Shown piece by piece: positions 26,792 through 36,704 of a stretch of 64,000 bases of DNA. The notes under the pieces were generated by a model. It worked only from the letters and a program-made list of their open reading frames with translations, had not been told where the DNA came from and did not search any database. The DNA is from Muribaculaceae bacterium. GTDB taxonomy: Bacteria; Bacteroidota; Bacteroidia; Bacteroidales; Muribaculaceae. The stretch covers positions 1 to 64,000 of the forward strand of contig JAFQAS010000025.1 in assembly GCA_017399915.1 (NCBI GenBank). The letters run 5' to 3'. The position numbers and the translations under genes were made by a program. Each line of letters starts with the position of its first letter. Position 1 is the stretch's first letter.

Positions 26792-29206
26792 ATGAAAACC
26801 TATCAATCACACAACTACACAAAAAATGTCATCACTATCACTCCCGACACTCTTGCTACCGGTGCCAACCATTGTCATAATCTGCTCCCGACTGCCGACA
26901 ATGAGTTTCTTAGCACAATATCATCTCTCGACGTTTGTGTCGAAGGGAATTTTGAGCCATTCCATTATCTGCAACTCGATGATGGCCGATTAGTGGTGCT
27001 GTTCCTTTCGGGAACAATGGTATATTCACTCGTTTTCAGCTCCATTAAGAACCAAACGGCCGCCACACCAATAAAACTTGTAACCACTCTCGATGCTCTG
27101 CCCTCTTGTGCCGTCAATTCGGGCAATTCCGTGTTTCTGATGATGCCCGAAGGTGCATATCGCATTGATTACGATGCCGATAATGACCGTTGGACCGACT
27201 TGGGATTTATGCCTCCACTCCCTCCCATTGAAATCACAGCAACCGAACACACCGACTTCGCGGCAACTATCCCCTCTCTCTCGCTCACCGGCGATTACAC
27301 TCATTGGCAAGGCACGCTAAACAAAAACGACCTCAACACACTCTCCACCCACCTGCTCGAAGCATATTCACAGCTATCGCACAATGCCGCCACTGCCGGA
27401 TTCTTCATTCAACCGGTGCTTGCCCGCTATCACCTGCTCGATGATAACGGCAATGTGTTATTCTCATCGCAACCTTCTATGGTGTCGACTCCCTCGGGAT
27501 TTCAATGCATCGCCCCTCTCAACATCTCCACCAACGATTTCGCCACACTCAACAGCGTCAACCTCAATGCCACCGGCTACAAAATTGGGGTGTCGGCCAA
27601 ATCACTCAACGACTCCCATTGGACTAATATCGTAGCATCGGCTATAATAGAGGTCACATCCTTGCTCGACCCTATCGACTCCAAAGCCACTGCCCAATGT
27701 CGCCTCGATGCCATAGATGCCTCCCATGGCAACCTCGTTGTGTATATGCCCGGCACCTCAATAACAATGAACCCCGCCGAAGAATATCGTCGCGACATGG
27801 TAAAAAACGCTATCGCATCGTTTGAATCTATCGCATCTGAATTGGCTCTATTCCCCTATCCCTACTCCAACGGTTTTGCGACCAAGGCTCTCTCCCCACA
27901 GTCGCACTTTGTCAAAGCTCGCCATGCCGCCACGCTACCATTCACTGCCATGTCGGCACTCGCCATGGGCGACACCATATTGTGGAGCGACCTCACCTCT
28001 CTACGACCATCTGCACCCTCGCTCCTCAGACTCTGTGCTACAACAAAGAGCGACAGCGGTTTTTGGCGCGCGTGTGTCAGCGTCACATTTTCATCGGGCA
28101 ACGAGCGCATGGTGTGGAGTGGCAGTGGCGATGCCAACTGCCCTCAATTAATCAATCCTCTCATTGCCTATCCATGCAGCGATGCCAACGAAATCACGAT
28201 CAGCATTTCATGTGGTGGTAGCATTGTAAGTGAATCGTTCCCTCTCACTCCATTACCCGGTCACAACTGCGCCATATACCTTCACCACTCTCTCAAGCCT
28301 TTTGCCATTACCACAGCTACAGATATGTATATTGTGCCGTCGCAACACACCATCGTCAACCCCAACTCGGGACGCATGGCAGTGTCATGCCTTTCCGCAC
28401 CATTCAACCTCCTCGCTTCGCAACAGATAGGGTGTGGGAAAATCGTTGCTATCACTCCGGCTGTGCGCTCAACGTCATCATGGGACTTTGCCCGCACCCA
28501 TGCCTATGCGTTCACCTCAACCGGCACATATGCCATTTCGGTCAACGCCGCCCGGAGTGCTATTTCGGCTCATATCATCGACAACCGTCACATTATTAAT
28601 AAATATATGGTGGCATTTGCCAACAATGCCGTTTATGCTATCGCGTCGGGCGACTTAATTTCAATCACCGGCTCTCGTGCCGCAACTTTGCGACGCAACA
28701 TCAATGCCACCGCCATTGCATGGGACAACAGCAAGCATCTGCTTTGGACTCTTGGCAATACCGCCACTGCCCGGCTACTCGATTTCGACCGCAATATCGA
28801 GGTTACATGCTCTGTACCCTATCCGGCTCTACTATTCAGTGCCGACGGCGTCCTACTCGTTTCTGACGGCAATGATGTAAAAATTTCCAATAACACCTAT
28901 GCCGCATCAACTCCCGTGATGTGGCAACATTCAGCATTTATAGGCTCACCTCAATGTCGCATTATAGGCGTTACATTATTCATTTCAGCCTCACACTTCG
29001 ACGGCACAATCTCACTCCGCGCCCATGGCGGCGCAGGGATAGACAATTCCTATCCAATCACCACATTAAATATAAACGGAGCAATAAACTCACCCATATA
29101 TTTAAAGATTGTAGCGCCACACCGCCCCTACATCAACATCACAATCGACGCCAACACCTCCCCCGATTTCACACTCCACTCCGTCAAATTAAAAATCAAT
29201 CCCTAA
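26792..29206 (+). CDS. Large protein of unknown function next to an orphan terminase
   Basis: This 804-residue protein starts at ATG 26792 (MKTYQSHNYTKNVITITPDT) and has no signal peptide or membrane segment. It is rich in Ser, Thr, Asn and Ala and looks beta-rich throughout, with stretches such as LQLDDGRLVVLFLSGTMVYS, YRIDYDADNDRWTDLGFMP and LLFSADGVLLVSDGNDVKI that resemble propeller or tail-protein blades. I recognise no family. The gene lies 33 bp upstream of the terminase gene and probably belongs with it; a phage structural origin is an inference from that neighbour alone. Confidence 0.75.
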   Translation: MKTYQSHNYTKNVITITPDTLATGANHCHNLLPTADNEFLSTISSLDVCVEGNFEPFHYLQLDDGRLVVLFLSGTMVYSLVFSSIKNQTAATPIKLVTTLDALPSCAVNSGNSVFLMMPEGAYRIDYDADNDRWTDLGFMPPLPPIEITATEHTDFAATIPSLSLTGDYTHWQGTLNKNDLNTLSTHLLEAYSQLSHNAATAGFFIQPVLARYHLLDDNGNVLFSSQPSMVSTPSGFQCIAPLNISTNDFATLNSVNLNATGYKIGVSAKSLNDSHWTNIVASAIIEVTSLLDPIDSKATAQCRLDAIDASHGNLVVYMPGTSITMNPAEEYRRDMVKNAIASFESIASELALFPYPYSNGFATKALSPQSHFVKARHAATLPFTAMSALAMGDTILWSDLTSLRPSAPSLLRLCATTKSDSGFWRACVSVTFSSGNERMVWSGSGDANCPQLINPLIAYPCSDANEITISISCGGSIVSESFPLTPLPGHNCAIYLHHSLKPFAITTATDMYIVPSQHTIVNPNSGRMAVSCLSAPFNLLASQQIGCGKIVAITPAVRSTSSWDFARTHAYAFTSTGTYAISVNAARSAISAHIIDNRHIINKYMVAFANNAVYAIASGDLISITGSRAATLRRNINATAIAWDNSKHLLWTLGNTATARLLDFDRNIEVTCSVPYPALLFSADGVLLVSDGNDVKISNNTYAASTPVMWQHSAFIGSPQCRIIGVTLFISASHFDGTISLRAHGGAGIDNSYPITTLNINGAINSPIYLKIVAPHRPYINITIDANTSPDFTLHSVKLKINP

Positions 29207-29239
29207 TGATCTTAGCGACCCTTTAACCCCATTAAAATT

Positions 29240-31114
29240 ATGAAAACCATCATCGAAGAAAACAATCGCCGCAACAAACTGCTCAACACCCCCTACGACC
29301 CGGTCAAAGGAATAGGTTGCATAGGCTCACGCACCCGCATTGACGCCTCGCGCTTGGGCTTCGGAGCCGAAGTGTGGCTCCCCGATGCCATGCTTGCCGA
29401 CCCCAAATATCACGTTGCCTCAACCGATGCCGACAGTTGGGTGAAACTGCGATGCCACCACGACTTTGAGTTTTGGTGCGTGACCTGCGTAAAAATCAAG
29501 GACAAACTATCGGGGCTGGATATTCCGTTCCGCCTCAATGCCCCTCAACGCCGAGTGGCTGCTATCTTCGAGAGTCAGCGCACTGCAGGGCAACCCATTC
29601 GCGCCATAATGCTCAAAGCGCGCCAATGGGGAGGAAGCACCCTCACACAGATGTATATGGCATGGATTCAGTCGGTCCATTGTCACAACTGGCATTCACT
29701 CATCTGCGCCCATGTGAAAGACACGGCGGCATCAATCCGTGGCATGTATTCAAAAATGCTCTCAGCTTATCCCGAACAATATTGGGAAGGAGATGTCGCA
29801 CCCAAGTTCTCTCCCTTTGAACGTTCTACCAACATTCGCGAGATTGCCGGGCGCGGTTGCCGTGTCACCGTGGGGTCGGCCGAGAACCAAGAGGCGGTGC
29901 GCGGTAGCGACTTTGCCATGGCACACCTATCGGAAACAGCCTTTTGGAGCGACAGCACCACCCGTTCACCCGAACGGTTTATCCGTGCCGTGTGCGGTGC
30001 CATTGCCCTTGTGCCTTACTCGCTTATTGTGATGGAAAGCACAGCCAATGGCGTGGGGAACTATTTTCACAACGAATGGTTGCGCGCCAAAGCCGGCGAA
30101 AGCGACAAAACACCCATCTTTGTGCCGTGGAATGAGATTGAGATATACCGCATGCCGGTGAGCAATCCTCAAGCGTTGTGGAACTCGATGGATAGCTATG
30201 AGCATGAGCTGTGGGACAATGGCCTCACACTCGAAATGATTAACTGGTATCACCACAAACGTGCCGAATACCCCTCCCACTCCATGATGAAAGCCGAATA
30301 CCCCTCTAACGACATCGAGGCATTCACCTGCACCGGACACAACCTATTTTCGTCAGAAGCCATCGAGCGTTTGCGTCTTGACTGCCGGGAGCCTCAATGG
30401 ATAGGCGAACTGGTAGGCGATTCCATTGTGGGCGAGGATTCTTTGCGTAACATCCGTTTTGCGCCCGACCCTCGTGGCAATCTGCATATATGGGAAAAGC
30501 CCGGCGAAGGGGCATCGTCATCGCGTTATGTGGTGGCTGTGGATATTGGCGGACGCTCACACTCGAGCGACTACTCGGTTATCGCCGTCATCGACCGTGA
30601 GAAAAGTAGGCCCGAAGTGGTGGCACAGTGGCGAGGACACATCGACCACGACATTCTCACTTGGAAAAGCGCGCAGATAGCCCGGTGGTATGCCAATGCG
30701 TTGCTTGTTATCGAGAGCAACACCCTCGAAACGGCCAATGGAGGCGAAAACTCGCTCTACACCCTCTCGCAACTCAATGGTGTGTATCACAACCTCTATC
30801 GTCGCCCACGACTCGCTCAAGCCTCCGACTCGCTTGAGTCAAAAATAGGGTTTCACACCAATCGCGCCACTAAATCACTTATCATCACCCACCTCATTGC
30901 CATGGTGCGAGATAGCGGTTATGTGGAGCGATGCAACGACGCTTGCAACGAACTAACCACCTACGAACAACTGCCCAACGGCTCCTACGCAGCCAAAGTG
31001 GGACACCACGACGACATACTAATGACTCGTGCCATCGCTCTCTATGTAGCCTCAACAACTCAAATCGCCCCACCTCAAGATTTCTCCGGTCTACTTTCTT
31101 ATAAAAACTGGTAA
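29240..31114 (+). CDS. Phage-type terminase large subunit (orphan)
   Basis: This 624-residue protein has a terminase ATPase domain with P-loop variant MLKARQWGGST (about 125-135) and Walker B-like MAHLSETAFW (about 227-236), then a C-terminal RNase H-like nuclease domain starting VVAVDIGGRSHSSDYSVIAV (about 431-450) and ending near GHHDDILMTRAIAL. Terminases cut and pump phage DNA into capsids. No portal, capsid, tail, lysis or integrase gene is present in the window, so this is a relic or a domesticated pair with the upstream gene. Confidence 0.85.
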   Translation: MKTIIEENNRRNKLLNTPYDPVKGIGCIGSRTRIDASRLGFGAEVWLPDAMLADPKYHVASTDADSWVKLRCHHDFEFWCVTCVKIKDKLSGLDIPFRLNAPQRRVAAIFESQRTAGQPIRAIMLKARQWGGSTLTQMYMAWIQSVHCHNWHSLICAHVKDTAASIRGMYSKMLSAYPEQYWEGDVAPKFSPFERSTNIREIAGRGCRVTVGSAENQEAVRGSDFAMAHLSETAFWSDSTTRSPERFIRAVCGAIALVPYSLIVMESTANGVGNYFHNEWLRAKAGESDKTPIFVPWNEIEIYRMPVSNPQALWNSMDSYEHELWDNGLTLEMINWYHHKRAEYPSHSMMKAEYPSNDIEAFTCTGHNLFSSEAIERLRLDCREPQWIGELVGDSIVGEDSLRNIRFAPDPRGNLHIWEKPGEGASSSRYVVAVDIGGRSHSSDYSVIAVIDREKSRPEVVAQWRGHIDHDILTWKSAQIARWYANALLVIESNTLETANGGENSLYTLSQLNGVYHNLYRRPRLAQASDSLESKIGFHTNRATKSLIITHLIAMVRDSGYVERCNDACNELTTYEQLPNGSYAAKVGHHDDILMTRAIALYVASTTQIAPPQDFSGLLSYKNW

Positions 31115-31200
31115 TTCGTTAATGCATAATTCATAATTGCCCACGCGGAGTGCGAAATGATTTTGACAGAATGCCAGAATGACAAAAAATCTCTTTTCTT
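31115..31200 (+). repeat. AT-rich and short repeats after the terminase gene
   Basis: The stretch holds an AATGCATAATTCATAATT-type block (31120-31138) and, at 31159-31187, a unit carrying GACAGAATGCCAGAATGACA. The latter recurs at 31471-31500 and, inverted, at 37461-37491. Confidence 0.55.
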
Positions 31201-31416
31201 TCCCCACGCGTCAGCCCTAACTCTCCTATTGCCACGCAGTAGATAGCAAGAACAATAGTACCAATGAGAGCAGCAACTCTCCTCTTGAAAATTACAAAGT
31301 AATTTTTAGGAGGAACAATGGTGCCAATGAGGGCAATATATCAAGTTTACTTGATTATTGCCGAGTGCAGCCCATTGAAGACATAGTCAGTACCCCGAAG
31401 GGGGGAGGTGGTTAAA
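31201..31416 (+). repeat. Palindromic intergenic element, long copy 2
   Basis: Modules in order: a hairpin with core CCAC-GCA-GTAG (31225-31249), hairpin 1 with core AAAATTAC/GTAATTTT (31279-31314), a third hairpin GGCAATATATCAAG/CTTGATTATTGCC (31339-31370), then GAGTGCAGCCCATTGAAGAC, hairpin 2 CCCC-GAAG-GGGG, and GGAGGTGGT. The same long form recurs at 36284 and 37197. Confidence 0.7.
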
Positions 31417-31509
31417 TCTAATTCATAATGCATAATGCATAATTCATAATTGCCATGCGGAGTGCGAAATGATTTTGACAGAATGCCAGAATGACAAAAA
31501 ATCTCTCTT
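31417..31509 (+). repeat. AT-rich palindromic tandem repeats
   Basis: Repeated ATTCATAATGCATAAT units (31420-31452) are followed by the second GACAGAATGCCAGAATGACA unit (31477-31496). Such AT-rich repeats also stand at 31618-31652, 36496-36535 and 37410-37442. Confidence 0.55.
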
Positions 31510-31593
31510 CTTTCCCCATGCGTCAGCTCTAACTCTCCTCTTGAAATTTCACCGAAATTTTAGGAGGAGTACGGCGAAGCCGGGAGGTGGTCA
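31510..31593 (+). repeat. Palindromic intergenic element, short copy 3
   Basis: Hairpin 1 (31535-31569) keeps the flanks CTCCTCTTG/TAGGAGGAG with the core AAATTTC-ACC-GAAATTT. Hairpin 2 is CGGC-GAA-GCCG and the end is GGGAGGTGGTCA. From 31594 to 31800 only AT-rich and CTCCGCATT-type repeats are visible. Confidence 0.7.
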
Positions 31594-31887
31594 TAATAAT
31601 GTAGAGTGCGGAATCTTTAATTATGAATTATGGACTATGCATTATGCATTAATGGAGACGGCAGCCTTTATGTTCTTATGTCTTTCTGTCTAATTCATTT
31701 CGGACACGGCACGCCGTGTCCCTACAAAAAACATTCCGCACTCCGCATTCCGCATTAAGTAAGTTCCGCACTAAATAGCTATCAACTATCCGCGCTACAA
31801 GTGTTAATTATTATTAAACGCACTACCTCGTTATCAAAATTAGTTAAGTTAATATCTCTTTACTTTTTCTATATACATATATTTATA

Positions 31888-31895
31888 TACCTTTG
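31888..31895 (+). promoter_or_regulatory. -7 box of the 1390-residue secreted protein gene
   Basis: TACCTTTG lies 90 bp before ATG 31986. There is no clear TTTG -33 element in the AT-rich upstream DNA. Confidence 0.5.
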
Positions 31896-31985
31896 CAAAA
31901 TATTGCAGAGGCACGTTAGATGCCTACATATCATACTTATAGAATTTTTATATCATACTTATTTAAACTTATATTTATTACTTTT

Positions 31986-34900
31986 ATGAAAAAACTTTTA
32001 TTGTTTTTAGTGGGATTGTATGCCCTCTTTGGCGCATTGCCCGCAAATGCTTTTACCGTTTATTTACAGAATGATATGGTATGGCCTGATCCACACCTTT
32101 ATGCATGGAACAGCAATAACAACCAAATCACGGCAGGCTACACTCGCGAAAATTTAGGCAATGGAATCTACAAATTTACATTAGATGAAACTCCTAACGG
32201 GTTCTTATTTCGCAATACCGAATATTGGAATAACGGTCAATCTGAAAATGCAACAACCATAACAGACGGATCTTTATATAAAGTATCCTCAGAAAAAGGG
32301 GTTCCCACTATTTGCGATTGGTATCTCGTAGGGAATGCCCCTCTTGCTTGGAATGCATCAGAATCAAATGCAATCAAATTTGAAATTTCATCCAATGGGA
32401 CATTTATCATTAAAGACTTCACACTATTTAATGGATTGACTCAAGATGGGAAAAACAATACAGGTTTCAAACTTTATAATACCGATGGGACTTGGTTAGG
32501 TGATGCTTCTTACCAATTTAGCCCTACAAGTAAAACACACAATATCGTCAATAATGGAGACAACAATTGTGGTTACAACTTTTCCAACTCAACAGATACT
32601 TGGACAATAACGTTTAACCCTTTTGACAATAAAAAATTAAAATTTTCATCATCAAACGAAGAGATTGATATCCCTACAGGTGTAAATATGCCATTGAAAC
32701 CTGCAGACTTTGCTAATGGCAAGGCTCACTACTTTATCGTAGGTACTCGTATGTCGGAATGGCGTCTTCAACCCGAATGGGAATTAACCGTAAGCGAAGA
32801 TGGCACTACTGCCACTATCGACGATCGTCTTTTCTATAATGGCCGTATCGCTATTGCTAAAGTTGATAATTACACTGATTATAAAAACCATCGTTATACA
32901 CTATTCACAAACAACCAGAATTGGTATGTAAAAGAAGGTGCAACTTCCAATATCGCTCTTTCTAACTATGGGACTAAATCTTGTGTCCGTTATTCAAATA
33001 GTAACACCGATCAGGTAACGCCCTCAGACGGTCTTTGGTTTACATATTACAACGAAGTCGATCCCGGTAGCAAATATCCTGATGATGAGGCGTCCAAAGC
33101 TGCTAAAGACGCGACCATATTAAAATGCCACCCTACATATGTGGGGCAAGTGGTTATCACCCTTGATAAAGGCACTCCTTCTCATATTTCATTCAATAAT
33201 GTAACCAAAAATAGTTCTGACCTAAACCTCAACAACGAATATACCTTCTCATTGGTTGGTTCAAATATCGGTTATGATGGCTATACCGACCAAGATGCGT
33301 TAAAGACTCCTCTTGAAGCACAAAGTGGGTTCAATGTTAAGAACTGGCAAGAATCATGGATTCAATATGACCCCGAAACAGGAGAGCCATATATCGACGG
33401 CAATGGTGATGCTATTTACCAAACATGTTTCCAAAAAAGTTGGTTGGTAAATCACCCCACTAAATTCCGCGATGCATCGGGAGAAAAACCATTTGAATAC
33501 TCTTCTCGTTCAATTACATTTACCAATGTCAACTCATATACCGATGCAGAGTTAAATGCCGACCCATATCGCGACCTTTATGCCAAATATGCCGTATTAT
33601 ATGACGACAATGGCAATAAAATAACAAATACCGGTAGCGATAATTCCATTGGGAATGATACTGATGAATATCTTTATAGACCCGGTAGTGGCATGTCAGA
33701 TGCAGATGCAGATGCTCGCACTGCCAATTGGCAATGTTTCGTGGTAAAAGATATGTGGATGTCTCAACAGTTTAAAGTATGGACCGGTTGGGGTGGTGCA
33801 AACAAAACCCACGATGAAACAGATACAAACACCGCAGATGCTCGTTGGTATTATGAAAATGGTGGTCACGATATCGAACACGGAAAATATCCGGTCAAAG
33901 CATCAAGCAAAAATGACCGATTCTATGCAACTTGGCGAGACAAAAATGGGGCTGACTTCCAAATCGGGGATGGCACTGATCGTGTATATTTCAAGCGTGT
34001 GATTGTGTGGTATGACCCATCTGGCTATTTTGACAACTCTGCTATTCAACTTATCACTGAGTTAGGTGGTCCAAACATCTATATAGGTCGTGAAGACAAA
34101 AATCACTTACACTACACCTACTCTATCCCCGAAGAAAACGACGAACTTGCCAACGTGAAAGTGAAAGAGTATTACATCTATCGCTTTATGGTTGACGAAA
34201 CAGGTAACGAAATTGAAGGCACTCGCATTCTCGTTAAGTCGGAAACCGGATTAACCGCAGATCCCGAATATGTGGCAGGTAATGCAGTTATTGATGCTAA
34301 CGAAGTGGGCGCCGGAACATATAAATATGAAATCGCGGTTGTGTATCATGGCAATGATGCTGCAGCAATTGAAGATGGCACTACCCGCATCGCCTACTCA
34401 AACGAAATCTCAATCTATGAGGCTTCTGTTCCTGTAACAGCGACAGCCGTTCAACAACGCGACAGCGAAGGCCGTTACTCATTCAATATCGAACTTAATG
34501 CCAACATCAAATCTTCGGCACTCGACAAAACTACCACCAATGGTAACGCAGTGAAAGACCTTGCAAAATACTATACAGTAGTTGTAACCGACGAAACATT
34601 GGCATTGCTCAATGCCGGCACTTCTATCGAAGCAGATGGCGCGGCTAAATCATTTGCTAAAGGAGACGTCAAAGTTGCCGACGCTGGAGAAGTAAAGACC
34701 CTCTCAAATGTAAACTACATGCAATTTAACGTCCCCACCGGTGACGCAAAAGATATGCCTACAGTTGTGTTCCACAACATCGACCCATCAGAAACTTATC
34801 CATTTGATGTATATTTGACATCGGAAGATGGTGATATCGAAGAATTTGCTCAACTCAACTTCGATGTAGCAAAAACAACTGCGACATTGGTTATCCCCGC

Positions 34901-36158
34901 TCCTACCATTGAATTTGAAAATGTAACACTCAAAGTTCATGGCACCGACCTTGACGGAGAAACCGATCCTTCGCTTATGCCTCTTGGTTCACACCGTTAC
35001 TTAGGCACTTGGCAAAATCCTAAAATCGGACTTACCGACCCTATCCACTATCGTGGCGTGAACTATGCTACAACTACCGGTGCTATCAGCGCCCTAAATG
35101 TGACTGATGAAGTTGTAAACAATTGGGCAATAAGCTACGACATCAACATCAACGGCACTTACGCTTATAACAATGAAGTGAACAGCCTAAAAGATGCCGA
35201 CAATCACATCAACAACACTGTCGCAACGCTCGAATATTTCCCTATTGACTTTGCTACAGAAGCCGTGGCTGCAGAAAACGCCAAAGATGGTCGCGCATAT
35301 ACCACATATAATAATGCTAAAGAAGACTATCTCGCAGGTATCACTGCCAACTACTCTCGTAGCAACATTTCAACCTCTTCCAATGGAAATGGTAGCGCAT
35401 TTAGTTACACTCCTGCATTTGAAGGAATGGTAATCAAGAGCGAAGATGTTCAAAACTGCGCACTAATGTATGATGCCGGCAGTCACTATTTCGAGAACGA
35501 TGTTTACCATGCTCACTCTTACGATGCTCTTATGCAAGTATCATGGACTCTTGATAACGAGCTACATAAATATATAGGTATTTATGCCGATGCTCAAGGA
35601 ATGGATTGCGCCGGCCACTACATCAAACCAAACGATGGATATTGGCACATGTATATCCCTTCAACAGTTTTAACTGATGCATCTGTCAATGAATACAACA
35701 AACCGACATTGGCATCAATAGCTTACACTGCTTATAATGGCGATTATTCCGACGACAACAACTGGGCTCTTTTGGCAACTAAAAACAATCACATGCCTAT
35801 CAAGGTGCACAATGTTTGGTCGGGCAACACAACTATCAATAGCGATGCGAAGATTGACATCACTACCACAACCAACTATCCTGTATTGGTAATGGATCAA
35901 CCTTCAATGACTATCGGAAACGCCCAAGTTGCAGCCAACGAAGCACCAACTCTCAAAGTTATTGCAATACCAGCCACTACTACAGTAACTCTAAATAGTG
36001 CCAACGTGTTTGCATTAACAGGCGTTGAAGATATCTTGATTGAAGCCGACTCTGATGCTCGCTACTACAATTTACAAGGTGTAGAGGTAGTAAACCCATC
36101 AAATGGTGTATATATCATGGTAAAAGGTCAAAAAGCTACTAAAGTGTTCATAAAGTAA
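31986..36158 (+). CDS. Very large secreted protein with C-terminal sorting-type tail, function unknown
   Basis: From ATG 31986 the gene encodes 1390 residues with a signal peptide (MKKLLLFLVGLYALFGALPA, then NAF). Residues 25-330 hold repeated segments like NGIYKFTLDETPNGFLFRNT and CDWYLVGN that resemble starch- or carbohydrate-binding beta-sandwich modules (weak inference). A fibronectin-like region (VKVKEYYIYRFMVDETGNEI) follows near 730. The last 35 residues (YYNLQGVEVVNPSNGVYI to KATKVFIK) match the tail of the protein at 37668-39098 and are typical of secreted proteins in this group. No catalytic motif is recognised. The reading frame is intact and ends in a strong terminator. Confidence 0.8.
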   Translation: MKKLLLFLVGLYALFGALPANAFTVYLQNDMVWPDPHLYAWNSNNNQITAGYTRENLGNGIYKFTLDETPNGFLFRNTEYWNNGQSENATTITDGSLYKVSSEKGVPTICDWYLVGNAPLAWNASESNAIKFEISSNGTFIIKDFTLFNGLTQDGKNNTGFKLYNTDGTWLGDASYQFSPTSKTHNIVNNGDNNCGYNFSNSTDTWTITFNPFDNKKLKFSSSNEEIDIPTGVNMPLKPADFANGKAHYFIVGTRMSEWRLQPEWELTVSEDGTTATIDDRLFYNGRIAIAKVDNYTDYKNHRYTLFTNNQNWYVKEGATSNIALSNYGTKSCVRYSNSNTDQVTPSDGLWFTYYNEVDPGSKYPDDEASKAAKDATILKCHPTYVGQVVITLDKGTPSHISFNNVTKNSSDLNLNNEYTFSLVGSNIGYDGYTDQDALKTPLEAQSGFNVKNWQESWIQYDPETGEPYIDGNGDAIYQTCFQKSWLVNHPTKFRDASGEKPFEYSSRSITFTNVNSYTDAELNADPYRDLYAKYAVLYDDNGNKITNTGSDNSIGNDTDEYLYRPGSGMSDADADARTANWQCFVVKDMWMSQQFKVWTGWGGANKTHDETDTNTADARWYYENGGHDIEHGKYPVKASSKNDRFYATWRDKNGADFQIGDGTDRVYFKRVIVWYDPSGYFDNSAIQLITELGGPNIYIGREDKNHLHYTYSIPEENDELANVKVKEYYIYRFMVDETGNEIEGTRILVKSETGLTADPEYVAGNAVIDANEVGAGTYKYEIAVVYHGNDAAAIEDGTTRIAYSNEISIYEASVPVTATAVQQRDSEGRYSFNIELNANIKSSALDKTTTNGNAVKDLAKYYTVVVTDETLALLNAGTSIEADGAAKSFAKGDVKVADAGEVKTLSNVNYMQFNVPTGDAKDMPTVVFHNIDPSETYPFDVYLTSEDGDIEEFAQLNFDVAKTTATLVIPAPTIEFENVTLKVHGTDLDGETDPSLMPLGSHRYLGTWQNPKIGLTDPIHYRGVNYATTTGAISALNVTDEVVNNWAISYDININGTYAYNNEVNSLKDADNHINNTVATLEYFPIDFATEAVAAENAKDGRAYTTYNNAKEDYLAGITANYSRSNISTSSNGNGSAFSYTPAFEGMVIKSEDVQNCALMYDAGSHYFENDVYHAHSYDALMQVSWTLDNELHKYIGIYADAQGMDCAGHYIKPNDGYWHMYIPSTVLTDASVNEYNKPTLASIAYTAYNGDYSDDNNWALLATKNNHMPIKVHNVWSGNTTINSDAKIDITTTTNYPVLVMDQPSMTIGNAQVAANEAPTLKVIAIPATTTVTLNSANVFALTGVEDILIEADSDARYYNLQGVEVVNPSNGVYIMVKGQKATKVFIK

Positions 36159-36204
36159 TAAAAACCGAGAGTAACACTCTCAAATCTACAATCACTCTAT
36201 AACG

Positions 36205-36243
36205 AAAACGGTGTGTCAATCTCCCTGACACACCGTTTTTTTT
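36205..36243 (+). terminator. Terminator of the 1390-residue protein gene
   Basis: AAAACGGTGTGTCA (36205-36218) pairs perfectly with TGACACACCGTTTT (36226-36239), followed by more T residues. Confidence 0.9.
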
Positions 36244-36283
36244 ATCATTTAACCGAAAAACTTATAAAGGGAGGAGTGTTTCT

Positions 36284-36493
36284 TCCTCACGCACCAGCCC
36301 TAACTCCCCTATTGCCACGCAGTGGATAGCAGAAACAATAGTGCAAATGAGAGCAGCAACTCTCCTCCTGCCACGCAGTAGATAGGAGGAACAATGGTGC
36401 CAATGAGGGCAATATATCAAGCTTGCTTGATTATTGCCGAGTGCAGCCCATTGAAGACATAGTCAGTACCCCGGAGGGGGGAGGTGGTTAAAT
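36284..36493 (+). repeat. Palindromic intergenic element, long copy 4
   Basis: Two hairpins with core CCAC-GCA-GTGG/GTAG (36306-36330 and 36363-36390) precede GGCAATATATCAAG/CTTGATTATTGCC (36408-36439), the GAGTGCAGCCCATTGAAGAC block, hairpin 2 CCCC-GGA-GGGG and GGAGGTGGT. AT-rich repeats fill 36496-36535. Confidence 0.7.
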
Positions 36494-36536
36494 TAATGCA
36501 TAATTCATAATTCACAATGCATAATTCATAATTCCC

Positions 36537-36614
36537 CACGCGCATGCCTCAACTCTCCTCTTGAAATTTCACCGAAATTTTAGGAGGAGTACCCCGGAGG
36601 GGGGAGGTGGTCAA
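36537..36614 (+). repeat. Palindromic intergenic element, short copy 5 (left of DUF559)
   Basis: Hairpin 1 (36555-36589) has the core AAATTTC-ACC-GAAATTT; hairpin 2 is CCCC-GGA-GGGG; the end is GGAGGTGGTCA. It stands 90 bp before the DUF559 gene, in opposite orientation to copy 6 on the other side. Confidence 0.75.
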
Positions 36615-36704
36615 AACACTAAAACTTGGATGATTCACAGCATGCAATAACAATAAATATAGTAATTAACATAATATTAGCGAAAACTAAAACGTAATAT
36701 ATGT

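Noticed and set aside
26792-31114. A complete prophage
   Set aside because: Only a terminase and one unknown gene are present. There is no integrase, portal, capsid, tail or lysis gene in the window.
31469-31693. Open frame of 74 codons
   Set aside because: It only reads through the palindromic and AT-rich repeats and has no signals of a gene. The same holds for the frame at 26403-26585.
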